A DNA stretch of 64,000 nucleotides from Bacilli bacterium (lineage in GTDB: Bacteria; Bacillota_I; Bacilli_A; RF39; UBA660): contig CAAGHO010000042.1 of NCBI GenBank assembly GCA_900769695.1, positions 1 to 64,000 of the forward strand, given 5' to 3'. Both the position numbers and the translations under genes were made by a program. Shown here in pieces: positions 16,272 through 24,723 of this stretch. The first letter of the stretch is position 1; each line of letters begins with the position of its first letter. Below the pieces are notes generated by a model that saw nothing but the letters and a program-made list of their open reading frames with translations, had not been told where the DNA came from and did no database searches.

Positions 16272-17867
16272 ATGAAAAGAAGTATGAATCATAACCAAAG
16301 AAGTAAAAGACAAGAAAATTTTCTAAAAAAGAAAAACGAAGAATTTAGTATCAAAAATAAGTTGGTTAGTATAAAAAAATTAATAAGTGAAAATAAACTT
16401 TCAACTGCATTGAATGAAGTTGAAGAATTACTTCAAGAATACCCAGATGATAGTATTGGACTTTTTCAGTATGCTAATATCTTATATATATTAGGAAATC
16501 TTGATTTAGCAAAAGAAGAATTTCAAAATATAGTTAATCAAAACTTAGAAAGTAAAAATGGTGCTTTATATAAGTTGGGAAATATTGCTGTTTTAGAAAA
16601 AAATTATAAACTAGCTAAAGAACTTTTTAGACGTAATATAGAAGAAAGTCCATATGAAGAGGTTTTATCTGTAATAGCATTATCTAACTTGGAATTAAGA
16701 GATGGCAATTTTTCTTTAGCAGAAGCTATTTTGAATATATATCCAAATACTGATAATGATAGAATTGTTCTTCAAAGGGCATTGATTTTAAAAAATAAAG
16801 GAAAATGTAAAGAAGCATATAATCTTATAAATACGCATCATTTTGAAAAAAATGAGTATATAGTTAAAGATCTATATTATTTAAAAGCTAGTTTAGAATC
16901 AGATTTAAAACTATACAATCTTTCTGATGATTCATTCAGTATGATTTTAGATGGCCCAAAATCAGATTTTTATTACAAAGTATTATCTGAATATAATATT
17001 CTTAATTATAGACAAAGAAATTATCAAAAAGCAATTTCTGGTTGTATGGAAGTTATTAACTATGGTAATGATAACTATGTCAGAAAAAGTCTAATCACAT
17101 TAGGAAATATATACAAAATGTTAGGTAATATTGATTTAGCTAGAAAATATTATTTAGAAAGTTTAAGTATTAATTGTAAAGAAGGAAAATTGGGTTATAT
17201 ATATTTAGCTGATCTAGCAATGATAGAAAAAGAATATGATAAAGCTAAAGATTATATAAAAAAATTTGTATCACATAGTTCTAATAAGGTTAATGAAAAT
17301 ATGGCTAATATAAGGCTTGCTTTAATAGCGGCAAAAACAAAAAATATTAGAGAATGCCAAGAATTTATGGAAAAAATAGATACAGAATATTTAACTGGAT
17401 TTAATAAAGATGATTATTATATATTAAAAGATTATCTAGAATTTATAACTAAAAGTAAGAAATGTTCAAGAGGATTATATACTTATAGTCAAATTAAAAG
17501 ATATAATTTATATAAATTAAAAGAACATATAGACAAAGTTCATACTTGTGATAATGGTGATACATCTATATTTTCTAAAGATATAGATTTAGATTTATTA
17601 ATACTTCAGGTGCCAGAACTAATAAAAAAAGGGAATCTTATAGGTAATCATTATTTTGAACTTTATGAAGCTAATTATGATAATATAGGTTTTGTAAATG
17701 GAGAAGTTTCAAATACTTTAAGATTAGTGGTATTTCCAGAAACTGAGATGGTAATTACGATGTTTCCTGTTAAAGATATAGTTTTATACAATGAAGAAAA
17801 AAATAACGTAAAAAAGAAGTCACAAATAGATAAGTTTAATCAAAAATATGGAAAAAGAGACAACTAG
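16272..17867 (+). CDS. Tetratricopeptide-repeat protein, function unknown
   Basis: The 531-residue protein has no signal peptide. After a basic head it consists largely of helical repeats of about 34 residues, recognisable as TPR units (for example LGNLDLAKEEFQNIV, LEKNYKLAKELFRRNI, LGNIDLARKYYLESL, IEKEYDKAKDYIKKF). The last 130 residues are not repeat-like. They contain a Cys and His (HIDKVHTCDNG) and a beta-rich tail with a PETEMVITMFP motif. TPR arrays act as protein-binding scaffolds, but no partner is indicated. It lies between thrS and the mraZ cluster and ends in its own terminator. Confidence 0.75.
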   Translation: MKRSMNHNQRSKRQENFLKKKNEEFSIKNKLVSIKKLISENKLSTALNEVEELLQEYPDDSIGLFQYANILYILGNLDLAKEEFQNIVNQNLESKNGALYKLGNIAVLEKNYKLAKELFRRNIEESPYEEVLSVIALSNLELRDGNFSLAEAILNIYPNTDNDRIVLQRALILKNKGKCKEAYNLINTHHFEKNEYIVKDLYYLKASLESDLKLYNLSDDSFSMILDGPKSDFYYKVLSEYNILNYRQRNYQKAISGCMEVINYGNDNYVRKSLITLGNIYKMLGNIDLARKYYLESLSINCKEGKLGYIYLADLAMIEKEYDKAKDYIKKFVSHSSNKVNENMANIRLALIAAKTKNIRECQEFMEKIDTEYLTGFNKDDYYILKDYLEFITKSKKCSRGLYTYSQIKRYNLYKLKEHIDKVHTCDNGDTSIFSKDIDLDLLILQVPELIKKGNLIGNHYFELYEANYDNIGFVNGEVSNTLRLVVFPETEMVITMFPVKDIVLYNEEKNNVKKKSQIDKFNQKYGKRDN

Positions 17868-17886
17868 AAAGTTGTTTCTTTTTTGT
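17855..17886 (+). terminator. Terminator after TPR gene
   Basis: AAGAGACAACT, loop AGAA, AGTTGTTTCTT, then a T run. Confidence 0.8.
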
Positions 17887-17963
17887 CAAATCTGTGTAAA
17901 TTTTAAAAAAAACTAGAAAAAAGTTAATTTCTTAATTTACAAAGACTGATAGTTAAGTTAATA

Positions 17964-17969
17964 TATAAT
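17964..17969 (+). promoter_or_regulatory. Probable -10 of the mraZ operon promoter
   Basis: TATAAT 44 bp before the mraZ ATG and just upstream of the MraZ boxes. No good -35 is evident at the usual distance. Confidence 0.5.
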
Positions 17970-17973
17970 TAAC

Positions 17974-18000
17974 CAGTGGTAGAAAGTGGTAGAAAGTGGG
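17974..18000 (+). promoter_or_regulatory. Putative MraZ operator: three direct repeats, 10-bp period
   Basis: AGTGGT at 17975-17980, AAAGTGGT at 17983-17990 and AAAGTGGG at 17993-18000 repeat with a period of 10 bp between the -10 and the start codon. MraZ is known to bind tandem AAAGTG-type boxes (mycoplasmas) or TGGG boxes (E. coli) in its own promoter. The last box overlaps the ribosome-binding Gs, so binding could also block translation initiation (inference). Confidence 0.8.
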
Positions 18001-18007
18001 GGATTAT

Positions 18008-18445
18008 ATGTTCATGGGTGAATATCATCATAATCTTGATGATAAAAACAGACTTATTATTCCTTCTAAATTCCGTGATGAATTAGGAGAAGAGTTTATT
18101 ATTACTCGTGGAATCGATGCTTGTTTGTTTGTCTACTCTAAGAGTAGCTTTCAAAAAATTGTTGATAAATTAGAAACCCTACCATTTACTAAGAAAGATG
18201 CTAGAAACTTTAATCGTTTCTTCTTATCTGGTGCTGCTGCAGTAGAATTAGATAAACAAGGACGTGCAGGTATCAGTCAAACATTAACAAATTATGCTGC
18301 TTTAGATAAAGAGTGTGTTGTGATTGGTGTTGGTGATCGTCTAGAAATTTGGGCCAAAGAAAATTGGGATAATTTCTATAATTCTGCGAAAGACAATATG
18401 TCTGATATAGCTGAAAACTTATTTGATGGGGGTCTAGATTTATGA
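18008..18445 (+). CDS. mraZ: Transcriptional regulator MraZ
   Basis: DNA-binding regulator at the head of the division and cell wall cluster. The 145-residue product starts MFMGEYHHNLDDKNRLIIPS and contains both AbrB-like halves (EFIITRGIDACLFVY and ELDKQGRAGISQTL). ATG 18008 is chosen because MFMGEY is the usual MraZ start and the GTG at 17996 lies inside the operator boxes. Its stop overlaps the rsmH start (ATGA). Confidence 0.96.
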   Translation: MFMGEYHHNLDDKNRLIIPSKFRDELGEEFIITRGIDACLFVYSKSSFQKIVDKLETLPFTKKDARNFNRFFLSGAAAVELDKQGRAGISQTLTNYAALDKECVVIGVGDRLEIWAKENWDNFYNSAKDNMSDIAENLFDGGLDL

Positions 18446-19368
18446 AGCATATAAGTGTTTTATTAGAAGAAGCAGTTAATGCTCTTAATTTAGACGAAAA
18501 TAGTATTGTTGTTGATGCAACACTTGGTTATGCAGGACATAGTAGTGAAATTTTAAAAAGAATAAAAAGAGGAAGACTATTCGCCTTCGATCAAGATAGT
18601 GAAGCAATTAAGTATAGTACTGATCGTTTAACCTCGATTGGTACTAACTTCACTATCATTAAAAGTAATTTTGTTCATTTAAAAGAAAAATTAAATGAAT
18701 TAGGTGTAGAAAAAGTTGATGCTTGTTTATTTGACCTTGGAGTATCTTCTCCACAACTAGATGAACAAGAAAGAGGTTTTAGTTATCATTTGGATGCTAA
18801 GCTTGATATGAGAATGAATCAAGAACAGGAGTTTAGTGCTTATGATGTCGTTAACACCTATAGTAAAGAAGAACTTACAAAAATCTTTAATGATTATGGA
18901 GAAAGTAAGTTTTCAAGAAATATTGCTAATAAAATCATAGAGTATAGGAAAACAAAAAATATTGAAACAACTTTAGAGTTAGCAGAAATAATTAAAACAG
19001 CTGTACCTATGAAATTTAGAATAGACAAACATCCAGCAAAACAGATTTTTCAAGCTATTAGAATTGAAGTAAATCATGAACTAGATGTTATAGAACCAGC
19101 CTTAGAACAAGCTTTAAGTATGCTTAATGTTGGTGGAAGAGTTGCTGTAATTACATTTCATTCCCTAGAAGATAGAATTGTAAAACGCTATTTCAAAAAT
19201 GTTAGTGAAATAGATATAAAAGTAAAAGGACTTCCAAATATACCAGAAGAGTATTTACCAGATTATAAATTAGTAGTTAATAAAGCTATACTTCCTTCAA
19301 AAGAGGAATTAGAAAATAATAATAGAGCAAGAAGTGCAAAACTTAGAGTTATAGAAAAAATTAAATAA
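18442..19368 (+). CDS. rsmH: 16S rRNA (cytosine-1402-N4)-methyltransferase
   Basis: SAM-dependent enzyme that methylates C1402 of 16S rRNA. In the 308-residue product the family motifs are DATLGYAGHSSEILK (SAM site), FDLGVSSPQLDEQERGFSY, and HPAKQIFQAIRIEVN. The C-terminus has ITFHSLEDRIVKRYF and NNRARSAKLRVIEK. It overlaps mraZ by 4 bp and is followed by ftsL, the standard dcw order. Confidence 0.97.
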   Translation: MKHISVLLEEAVNALNLDENSIVVDATLGYAGHSSEILKRIKRGRLFAFDQDSEAIKYSTDRLTSIGTNFTIIKSNFVHLKEKLNELGVEKVDACLFDLGVSSPQLDEQERGFSYHLDAKLDMRMNQEQEFSAYDVVNTYSKEELTKIFNDYGESKFSRNIANKIIEYRKTKNIETTLELAEIIKTAVPMKFRIDKHPAKQIFQAIRIEVNHELDVIEPALEQALSMLNVGGRVAVITFHSLEDRIVKRYFKNVSEIDIKVKGLPNIPEEYLPDYKLVVNKAILPSKEELENNNRARSAKLRVIEKIK

Positions 19369-19383
19369 AAAGGGATGATTTTC

Positions 19384-19689
19384 ATGAAAAAGAAAAAAAT
19401 GAAAAAACAATTAAAGATGTCTAAAACAGAAAAATTCTTATATACTTTAGCAGTTTTTCTATTATTAGTATCTCCACTTTCTATTGTGTTTTCCAAAGCA
19501 ACACTTGCAAAAATAAACTTTGAAGTTGAACAACAAAAAAAAGAAATTGAAAAACAGGAAAAAACTAATGAAAGTATTTCTATGACAATTGATGAGTTAG
19601 CATCTCTTACAAAAATCCAAGAGGTTGCAGCAAACCAAGGATTGAGTTATAATAATAATAATATAAGAACAATTACAGAAGATAAATAA
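19384..19689 (+). CDS. ftsL: Cell division protein FtsL-like
   Basis: This 101-residue bitopic protein has a Lys-rich cytoplasmic head, one membrane helix (about residues 18-36) and an extracytoplasmic coiled-coil segment (NFEVEQQKKEIEKQEKTNES). Size, topology and position between rsmH and a class B PBP are those of FtsL, whose primary sequence is poorly conserved. ATG 19384 is preferred over ATG 19375 because AAAAGGG ends at 19374, too close to the first ATG. Confidence 0.82.
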   Translation: MKKKKMKKQLKMSKTEKFLYTLAVFLLLVSPLSIVFSKATLAKINFEVEQQKKEIEKQEKTNESISMTIDELASLTKIQEVAANQGLSYNNNNIRTITEDK

Positions 19690-19706
19690 TAAACGGATGT
19701 GATAAG

Positions 19707-21851
19707 ATGAAGAGAAAGAAAAAAACTAGAAATAGTATAAAATATAGTAAGCTATTCATTTTTTCTTCTCTTTTTTTGTTTGTAGTGATGATAGGAAGAG
19801 TAATAGAGTTATCAACATCAAAAACAATTGATGGTGTAAATCTTCAAGAACTAGCTAGTAAAAGAACCAGTAAAACAGAAATATTAAAAGCAAAAAGAGG
19901 AACAATTTATTCTAGCGATAATGAAGCTTTAGCACTAAATGTTTCTTCATATAAACTAATAGCGTATCTAGATCCAAAAAGAACTGAAAATAAGGATAAT
20001 CCTCAACATGTTGTAGATAAAGAAAAAACAGCTGAAGCACTAGCACCAATTCTTTCTATGGAAAAAGATGAAGTTTTAAAATACCTTAACAAAGAAGGGG
20101 TTTATCAAACAGAATTTGGTAGTCATGGTAAAGGTCTTTCTGAACTAGATAAAAAGAAAATAGAAGATTTAAACTTACCAGGACTAGATTTTATTGAAAG
20201 TTATAAAAGATATTATCCTAAGGGTCAATTTTTATCATATACACTTGGATATGCTAAAGCAAGTAGTGATGATGAAGATGATATTTCAGGTGAGATGGGA
20301 ATAGAAAAATATTATGATAAAATCTTAAAAGGTAAAGATGGTTATGTCACATATCAAAAAGATTTAAAAGGATATAAAATAGCTGATACTAAAGAGTTAA
20401 GAGAAGATGCAATTGAAGGAAAAGATATATATTTAACAGTTGATAGTAATATTCAGTTTTTTATAGAACAAGCCCTAAATAAAGCCAAAGAAGAGTTTGG
20501 ATATGAATGGTTTACAATGATAGTAGCAGATGCTAAAACAGGGGCAATTTTAGGACTTGCTTCTTATCCATCATTTGATCCTAATTTAAGAAATATGACT
20601 AATTATTTAGATCTTACAGTAGCATCAGCATATGAGCCGGGTTCTACTATGAAAACATTTACTTATATGGCAGCTATGGAAAACGGGGTTTATAATGGAA
20701 GTGAGGACTATAAATCAGGTACTTATGAAACAAGTGATGGAACTGTAATTGGTGATTGGAATCGTAATGGTTGGGGTATGATAAGTTATGATAAAGGTTA
20801 TGCCTTATCAAGTAATGTGGGAGTTATTAATTTAATTAAAAATCATATGAATTCAGCTATGTTAAGACAATATTTTAGAAAACTTGGATTTGGTTCTAAA
20901 ACTGGAATATCTTTACCAAATGAAGTAACTGGTACAATGAATTTTAAATATGAAACAGAAATTTATAATGCTGGATTTGGTCAAGGAATTACAACAACAC
21001 CAATGCAAAATATTCAAGCTTTAACTCCACTTACAAATGATGGAATGTTACTTGAACCATACATAGTTAAAAAAATTGTAAATCCAACTACTAATGAAGT
21101 AGTAATGAAAGGTAAGAAAAACGAAATAGAACGTGTTGCTTCAACATCAACAGTTGAAAAGATGATTCAGTTGATGGATGATACAGTTAATGGAATAGGT
21201 AATACTGGTAGTGGGTATCGTATTGATAGTCATGAGCTTATAGGTAAAACTGGTACTGCTCAAATAGCTGCAGAAAATGGTAGAGGTTATTTAAATGGTA
21301 AAAATGATATAATTTCTTCTTTTGCAGGAATATATCCTAAGAGTAATCCAGAAATAATTATTTATGCTTCTGTAAAAAGACCAAGTAATGGTAGTCAAAA
21401 ACCAATATCTAATGCTGTAAAAGAAGTAGTTTTAAATACTGGAAAATATTTAGGAACAGAAAAACAAATAGCTACAGATCAAGTAATTGAATATAAATTA
21501 CCATCGTTTATTAATAAGAATTTAGAAAAAGTAAAAACAACTTTAACTAATAATGGTATGAATTATCAAATAATTGGGAATGGTACTAAAGTAGTTAAAC
21601 AATATCCAAATGCTAAAACAACAGTTACTAATAAGGATAAAATATATTTAATAACTAATGACAATAATTATGTAATTCCAAATGTTGTAGGTCTTTCTAG
21701 TAAAGAGGCTAAAAGTTTACTTGAAATACTTGGTGTAAAAGTAAAACTAGAAGGTAGTGGCTATGTAAAGATTCAAAGTATTTCTGAAAATACACCTATA
21801 ACAGATGGTATGGAAATTGTTTTGAGTTTAGATAAAAAATTTGAAAGTTAG
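19707..21851 (+). CDS. Class B penicillin-binding protein with two PASTA domains (FtsI/PBP2B type)
   Basis: Transpeptidase for septal peptidoglycan. The 714-residue protein has one N-terminal membrane anchor (about residues 15-33) and a dimerisation domain (KAKRGTIYSSDNEALALN). The transpeptidase has SxxK in YEPGSTMKTFT, SxN in LSSNVGVI and KTGTAQ. Two C-terminal PASTA repeats follow (about residues 590-650 and 655-712, the latter NVVGLSSKEAKSLL). Position after ftsL points to the division PBP. A second, SpoVD-like PBP lies at 48400. mraY and murD, which usually follow, are not here. Confidence 0.93.
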   Translation: MKRKKKTRNSIKYSKLFIFSSLFLFVVMIGRVIELSTSKTIDGVNLQELASKRTSKTEILKAKRGTIYSSDNEALALNVSSYKLIAYLDPKRTENKDNPQHVVDKEKTAEALAPILSMEKDEVLKYLNKEGVYQTEFGSHGKGLSELDKKKIEDLNLPGLDFIESYKRYYPKGQFLSYTLGYAKASSDDEDDISGEMGIEKYYDKILKGKDGYVTYQKDLKGYKIADTKELREDAIEGKDIYLTVDSNIQFFIEQALNKAKEEFGYEWFTMIVADAKTGAILGLASYPSFDPNLRNMTNYLDLTVASAYEPGSTMKTFTYMAAMENGVYNGSEDYKSGTYETSDGTVIGDWNRNGWGMISYDKGYALSSNVGVINLIKNHMNSAMLRQYFRKLGFGSKTGISLPNEVTGTMNFKYETEIYNAGFGQGITTTPMQNIQALTPLTNDGMLLEPYIVKKIVNPTTNEVVMKGKKNEIERVASTSTVEKMIQLMDDTVNGIGNTGSGYRIDSHELIGKTGTAQIAAENGRGYLNGKNDIISSFAGIYPKSNPEIIIYASVKRPSNGSQKPISNAVKEVVLNTGKYLGTEKQIATDQVIEYKLPSFINKNLEKVKTTLTNNGMNYQIIGNGTKVVKQYPNAKTTVTNKDKIYLITNDNNYVIPNVVGLSSKEAKSLLEILGVKVKLEGSGYVKIQSISENTPITDGMEIVLSLDKKFES

Positions 21852-21860
21852 GTGAAAGAA

Positions 21861-22409
21861 ATGAATAAAAATAAAAAATTAGTAATGGGAACAATTATAG
21901 GAATTTTAGTATTAATTGTAATAATTGCTATAGTTGTTGTAATGGTTTTTAATACTAAAAGTAAAAATATAAAACTAGATACAAATTATAAATCATTAAT
22001 AGGAGTAAAGGTAGAATCAGATATAATATTAGTTATTAATCAAAAAGATAAAGTTTCTAATATTTTGTTTTTAAATAGTAAAAGCGTTTCAACTTTAGCA
22101 AATAAAAAAATAGAAGGAAAACCTTATGATAAGGCGATAGAGTTAATTGTTGATAAACTAAAGAATGCTGAAGAGTTTAATCATTCAAATAGTTTGTATT
22201 TAATTAAATACGATGATGGTGGTAACTATTCTAAAGTATTAGAACAGTTTAATAAACAATTTGTTATTTATGGAGTTGATAAAAGTGTTGTTGAACAAAC
22301 ATCAACTATTAATTTAAAGTTAGATGAATTAAAACTTGATAAAACTAATAATGTTCCTGATAATTTAAAATTGTTATATGACTTTTCTAAAAATAATTTA
22401 GAAAAGTAG
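21861..22409 (+). CDS. Single-pass membrane protein, possibly RsgI-like extracytoplasmic domain
   Basis: The 182-residue product has one N-terminal membrane helix (about residues 9-32) and an external domain. The segment DIILVINQKDKVSNILFLNS, followed by GKPYDKAIELIVDKL, resembles the middle domain of anti-sigma-I factor RsgI, which repeatedly shows V..NxxxKV......N and KxxxEAIxxII. The cytoplasmic anti-sigma domain of RsgI is missing. The link is weak similarity by eye. It directly follows the PBP and ends in a terminator. ATG 21861 is chosen over GTG 21852 because AGGTGAAAG serves as its ribosome site. Confidence 0.55.
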   Translation: MNKNKKLVMGTIIGILVLIVIIAIVVVMVFNTKSKNIKLDTNYKSLIGVKVESDIILVINQKDKVSNILFLNSKSVSTLANKKIEGKPYDKAIELIVDKLKNAEEFNHSNSLYLIKYDDGGNYSKVLEQFNKQFVIYGVDKSVVEQTSTINLKLDELKLDKTNNVPDNLKLLYDFSKNNLEK

Positions 22410-22426
22410 GAAACTAATTTATTGAA

Positions 22427-22457
22427 AGCATTTAACAAATGATTAAATGTTTTTTTA
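22427..22457 (+). terminator. Terminator of the mraZ cluster
   Basis: CATTTAA, 7-nt loop, TTAAATG, then seven T. Confidence 0.75.
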
Positions 22458-22514
22458 TTAGGTAAAAAATTAATTTTTAGATATAAATTCTACTCAATTA
22501 TTAATTTCGGCCAT

Positions 22515-22543
22515 TTGCAAGAAAACTATAGATATAATATAAT
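22515..22543 (+). promoter_or_regulatory. Promoter of the 38-residue membrane peptide
   Basis: TTGCAA (22515-22520) and TATAAT (22538-22543) with a 17-bp spacer. A second TATAAT-like box lies nearer the gene. The leader between carries no other recognised element. Confidence 0.5.
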
Positions 22544-22634
22544 GCTTCCATGTTTTTGGTGTAAAATTATGACAAATTTATTTAATTTTGTAAATTTGTA
22601 TAATATAATAATTATAAAGGATAGGAGATAAGAT

Positions 22635-22751
22635 ATGATTAAAGCATTATTGTTAACTTTAGGTATTATGGTAATTGGAATATTAACTTTATTTATGTTT
22701 TGTTCTTTAAAAATGTCTAAGATGGCAGATGAAATTAATTTAGATAAATAA
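22635..22751 (+). CDS. 38-residue single-helix membrane peptide
   Basis: AGGAGAT precedes an ATG by a good distance, and the frame encodes MIKALLLTLGIMVIGILTLF, then MFCSLKMSKMADEINLDK. One hydrophobic helix (about residues 4-23) is followed by a charged tail. The organisation recalls tiny Firmicutes membrane proteins such as DUF3789, but I cannot assign a family. It sits alone between the division cluster and the polysaccharide locus with its own promoter candidate. Confidence 0.55.
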   Translation: MIKALLLTLGIMVIGILTLFMFCSLKMSKMADEINLDK

Positions 22752-22869
22752 GTAGTATTTTCTTTTTAATTGAAAAATTTATATTAGTTTTTAGTTATGA
22801 TATAGAAAAATACTTAATAATGAATGAAAATCTTATGGTTTTCATTTTTTTATATGTATTTTATATTCA

Positions 22870-22898
22870 TTGACAGAATACGTAATTTATGGTATAAT
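22870..22898 (+). promoter_or_regulatory. Strong SigA promoter at the head of the polysaccharide locus
   Basis: Consensus TTGACA (22870-22875) and TATAAT (22893-22898) with a 17-bp spacer and TATGG before the -10. It fixes the start of the next gene at ATG 22935, because upstream in-frame starts are untranscribed from it. Confidence 0.85.
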
Positions 22899-22934
22899 CT
22901 AAAACACTGTGAAGGGGTAAGGTGGTCACTAATA

Positions 22935-24311
22935 ATGGAAAAAATCGATATGGAAAGAGCTAGTGAAAAATTAGAGTATTTAGATGCTTTAATTGAAAAA
23001 TATCAATCTAAATTACAAACAATAACTGTAAATGATATTTTTAAACAGGAATTAAAAAGAAGTTTAACAAGTTTAAAATTAGAGAAAATTAAATTAATTA
23101 AGCAAATAGAAAATAAAACTAAATCAAGAGAAGAAACTCTAAATAAAGATGAGAGAGTACTAAAAGAAGTTGAATGTTCCAGCGATGAATTCAATGATGA
23201 TTTATTTGATGAAAAATCACTTTATAACTTTAAAATAGTTTATCAAAATGGAAAATATAGATTAGATTTTGATGTTTTAGAAGATGGTAATATTATTCAT
23301 CAGACTCATGAAAAAGAAATATCAGTTGAAAAATTTGAATCTAGACAATATAAAGAAAGTATTGCAAAGAAATATAATATTAATCCAAAAAGTAAATTTT
23401 ATAAATATATGGATATTGATTTATTATTAGTACTTGAAGAACTAGATACTAAATATAATACTAATTATGTAGATGATTATAAAAAAGGAAAGTTAGATGT
23501 TAAAGTAAAATATGATTTAAAAGATATATTTTCTGATAAAAGTTTAAAACCAAGTGCAAGAATTTCTCAAAGAAGAGTAGCATTTAATCAAAGAAAAATA
23601 ATTGCTCTTGCTATAGAAAAAGAAAAATATCCAAGTGTTTTAATTGGTGGTATTGCAACAGCTGTAGTATTAACTTCACTTGGTATAATGTCTTTTTCTA
23701 ATAAGAAAAATAATGGTTCAAAAGAAGAAGATAATAGTTCATGCATAATAAAAGAAGTAGGAAAAGATTTTTATGATGAAGGAATAATTGAAACTGAAAA
23801 TAAGGGATTAAAATTAGGCGATTCTTTAAAACTAATAAATAAAGATGATAATGGTAATATTGAATTTACATATATGTTAAGTGAAAAAGTAAATGATGAT
23901 AAAAATAAGTTTTTAGCGAGTGATTATAGTTCATGTGATAAATTTGTAATATCATCAATAGTAGTTTGCAAAGATAATAAAGTCTTAAAAGAAATAAAAA
24001 ACTTTAATAATCAGGATAATATATATACAAATGAATTATATGATAAATATGGAAAAGATATCGATGTATTTCTTGGCTTTGATGCACATATGGAAAGTGA
24101 AAGGACAATTGTTTACTATAATATAGGTTGGTTGAATCTTAAAGACTTTGAATCTGAAAATTCACATATTTATCTTAAAGATATTAAAAAGTTAGAAGAA
24201 GAAGAAAAACAACAAAAAGAAAGAGAAAGAAGAATTGATTATTTAATTGAAAGTATGGCAAAGAATAATAGTAATAATCAAATAAAAGCTAAAACTTATG
24301 TTAAGAAATAG
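22935..24311 (+). CDS. Membrane protein of unknown function at the head of the polysaccharide locus
   Basis: The 458-residue protein has a coiled-coil N-terminus (about residues 1-70), an acidic linker, and a mixed alpha/beta region. A single membrane helix lies near residues 236-256 (IGGIATAVVLTSLGIMSF), and about 200 residues follow. I recognise no family. Its last 20 or so residues (ESMAKNNSNNQIKAKTYVKK) recur almost unchanged at the end of the sugar transferase at 24724, an otherwise unrelated protein. Transcribed from the promoter at 22870, with AAGGTGG before ATG 22935. A regulator or scaffold of polysaccharide synthesis is possible but only by position. Confidence 0.6.
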   Translation: MEKIDMERASEKLEYLDALIEKYQSKLQTITVNDIFKQELKRSLTSLKLEKIKLIKQIENKTKSREETLNKDERVLKEVECSSDEFNDDLFDEKSLYNFKIVYQNGKYRLDFDVLEDGNIIHQTHEKEISVEKFESRQYKESIAKKYNINPKSKFYKYMDIDLLLVLEELDTKYNTNYVDDYKKGKLDVKVKYDLKDIFSDKSLKPSARISQRRVAFNQRKIIALAIEKEKYPSVLIGGIATAVVLTSLGIMSFSNKKNNGSKEEDNSSCIIKEVGKDFYDEGIIETENKGLKLGDSLKLINKDDNGNIEFTYMLSEKVNDDKNKFLASDYSSCDKFVISSIVVCKDNKVLKEIKNFNNQDNIYTNELYDKYGKDIDVFLGFDAHMESERTIVYYNIGWLNLKDFESENSHIYLKDIKKLEEEEKQQKERERRIDYLIESMAKNNSNNQIKAKTYVKK

Positions 24312-24320
24312 GTGATAGAA

Positions 24321-24605
24321 GTGAGATTAGAGAATATAGGGGATTTAATAGAATTAAACAATAAGATATCTAAAGATGTTTGGTATATTGAACGTATCAA
24401 TAAAAGTATAAGATCTGTTAATGGTACTGTAATAACTTCTAGAAAAATAGAACTTATGGAACAATTAATAGTAGCGAAACAAAGATTAATAAGAGAAGTT
24501 ACTACTTTAAGAAGACAAGCAGTTGATACAATGTTTAAAAAATCAGGTAACTATACATATAGTAATGAGTTTAGTATATATAAGGCTCAAAAAACAAAAA
24601 AGTAA
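24321..24605 (+). CDS. Small helical protein, unknown function
   Basis: A 94-residue, charged, mostly helical protein without signal or membrane segments. It begins at GTG 24321, with AGGTGAT (24310-24316) as ribosome site; GTG 24312 is the alternative. It follows the preceding gene by 9 bp and is closed by a terminator, so the two form a bicistron. The segment KIELMEQLIVAKQRLIREVT could form a coiled coil and pair with the coiled-coil head of its neighbour (inference). Confidence 0.55.
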   Translation: MRLENIGDLIELNNKISKDVWYIERINKSIRSVNGTVITSRKIELMEQLIVAKQRLIREVTTLRRQAVDTMFKKSGNYTYSNEFSIYKAQKTKK

Positions 24606-24610
24606 TATAT

Positions 24611-24639
24611 TAAAAGGCATCAATTGATGCTTTTTTTTG
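24611..24639 (+). terminator. Terminator after 24605
   Basis: GCATCAA and TTGATGC form a loop-less inverted repeat followed by eight T. Confidence 0.75.
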
Positions 24640-24723
24640 GTCATAATCAAAAAATATGGTAAGATATTAAATACATGTGAAATTGTGCTATTTATTATGA
24701 AATATGGAGTAGGAGAGATTTTT

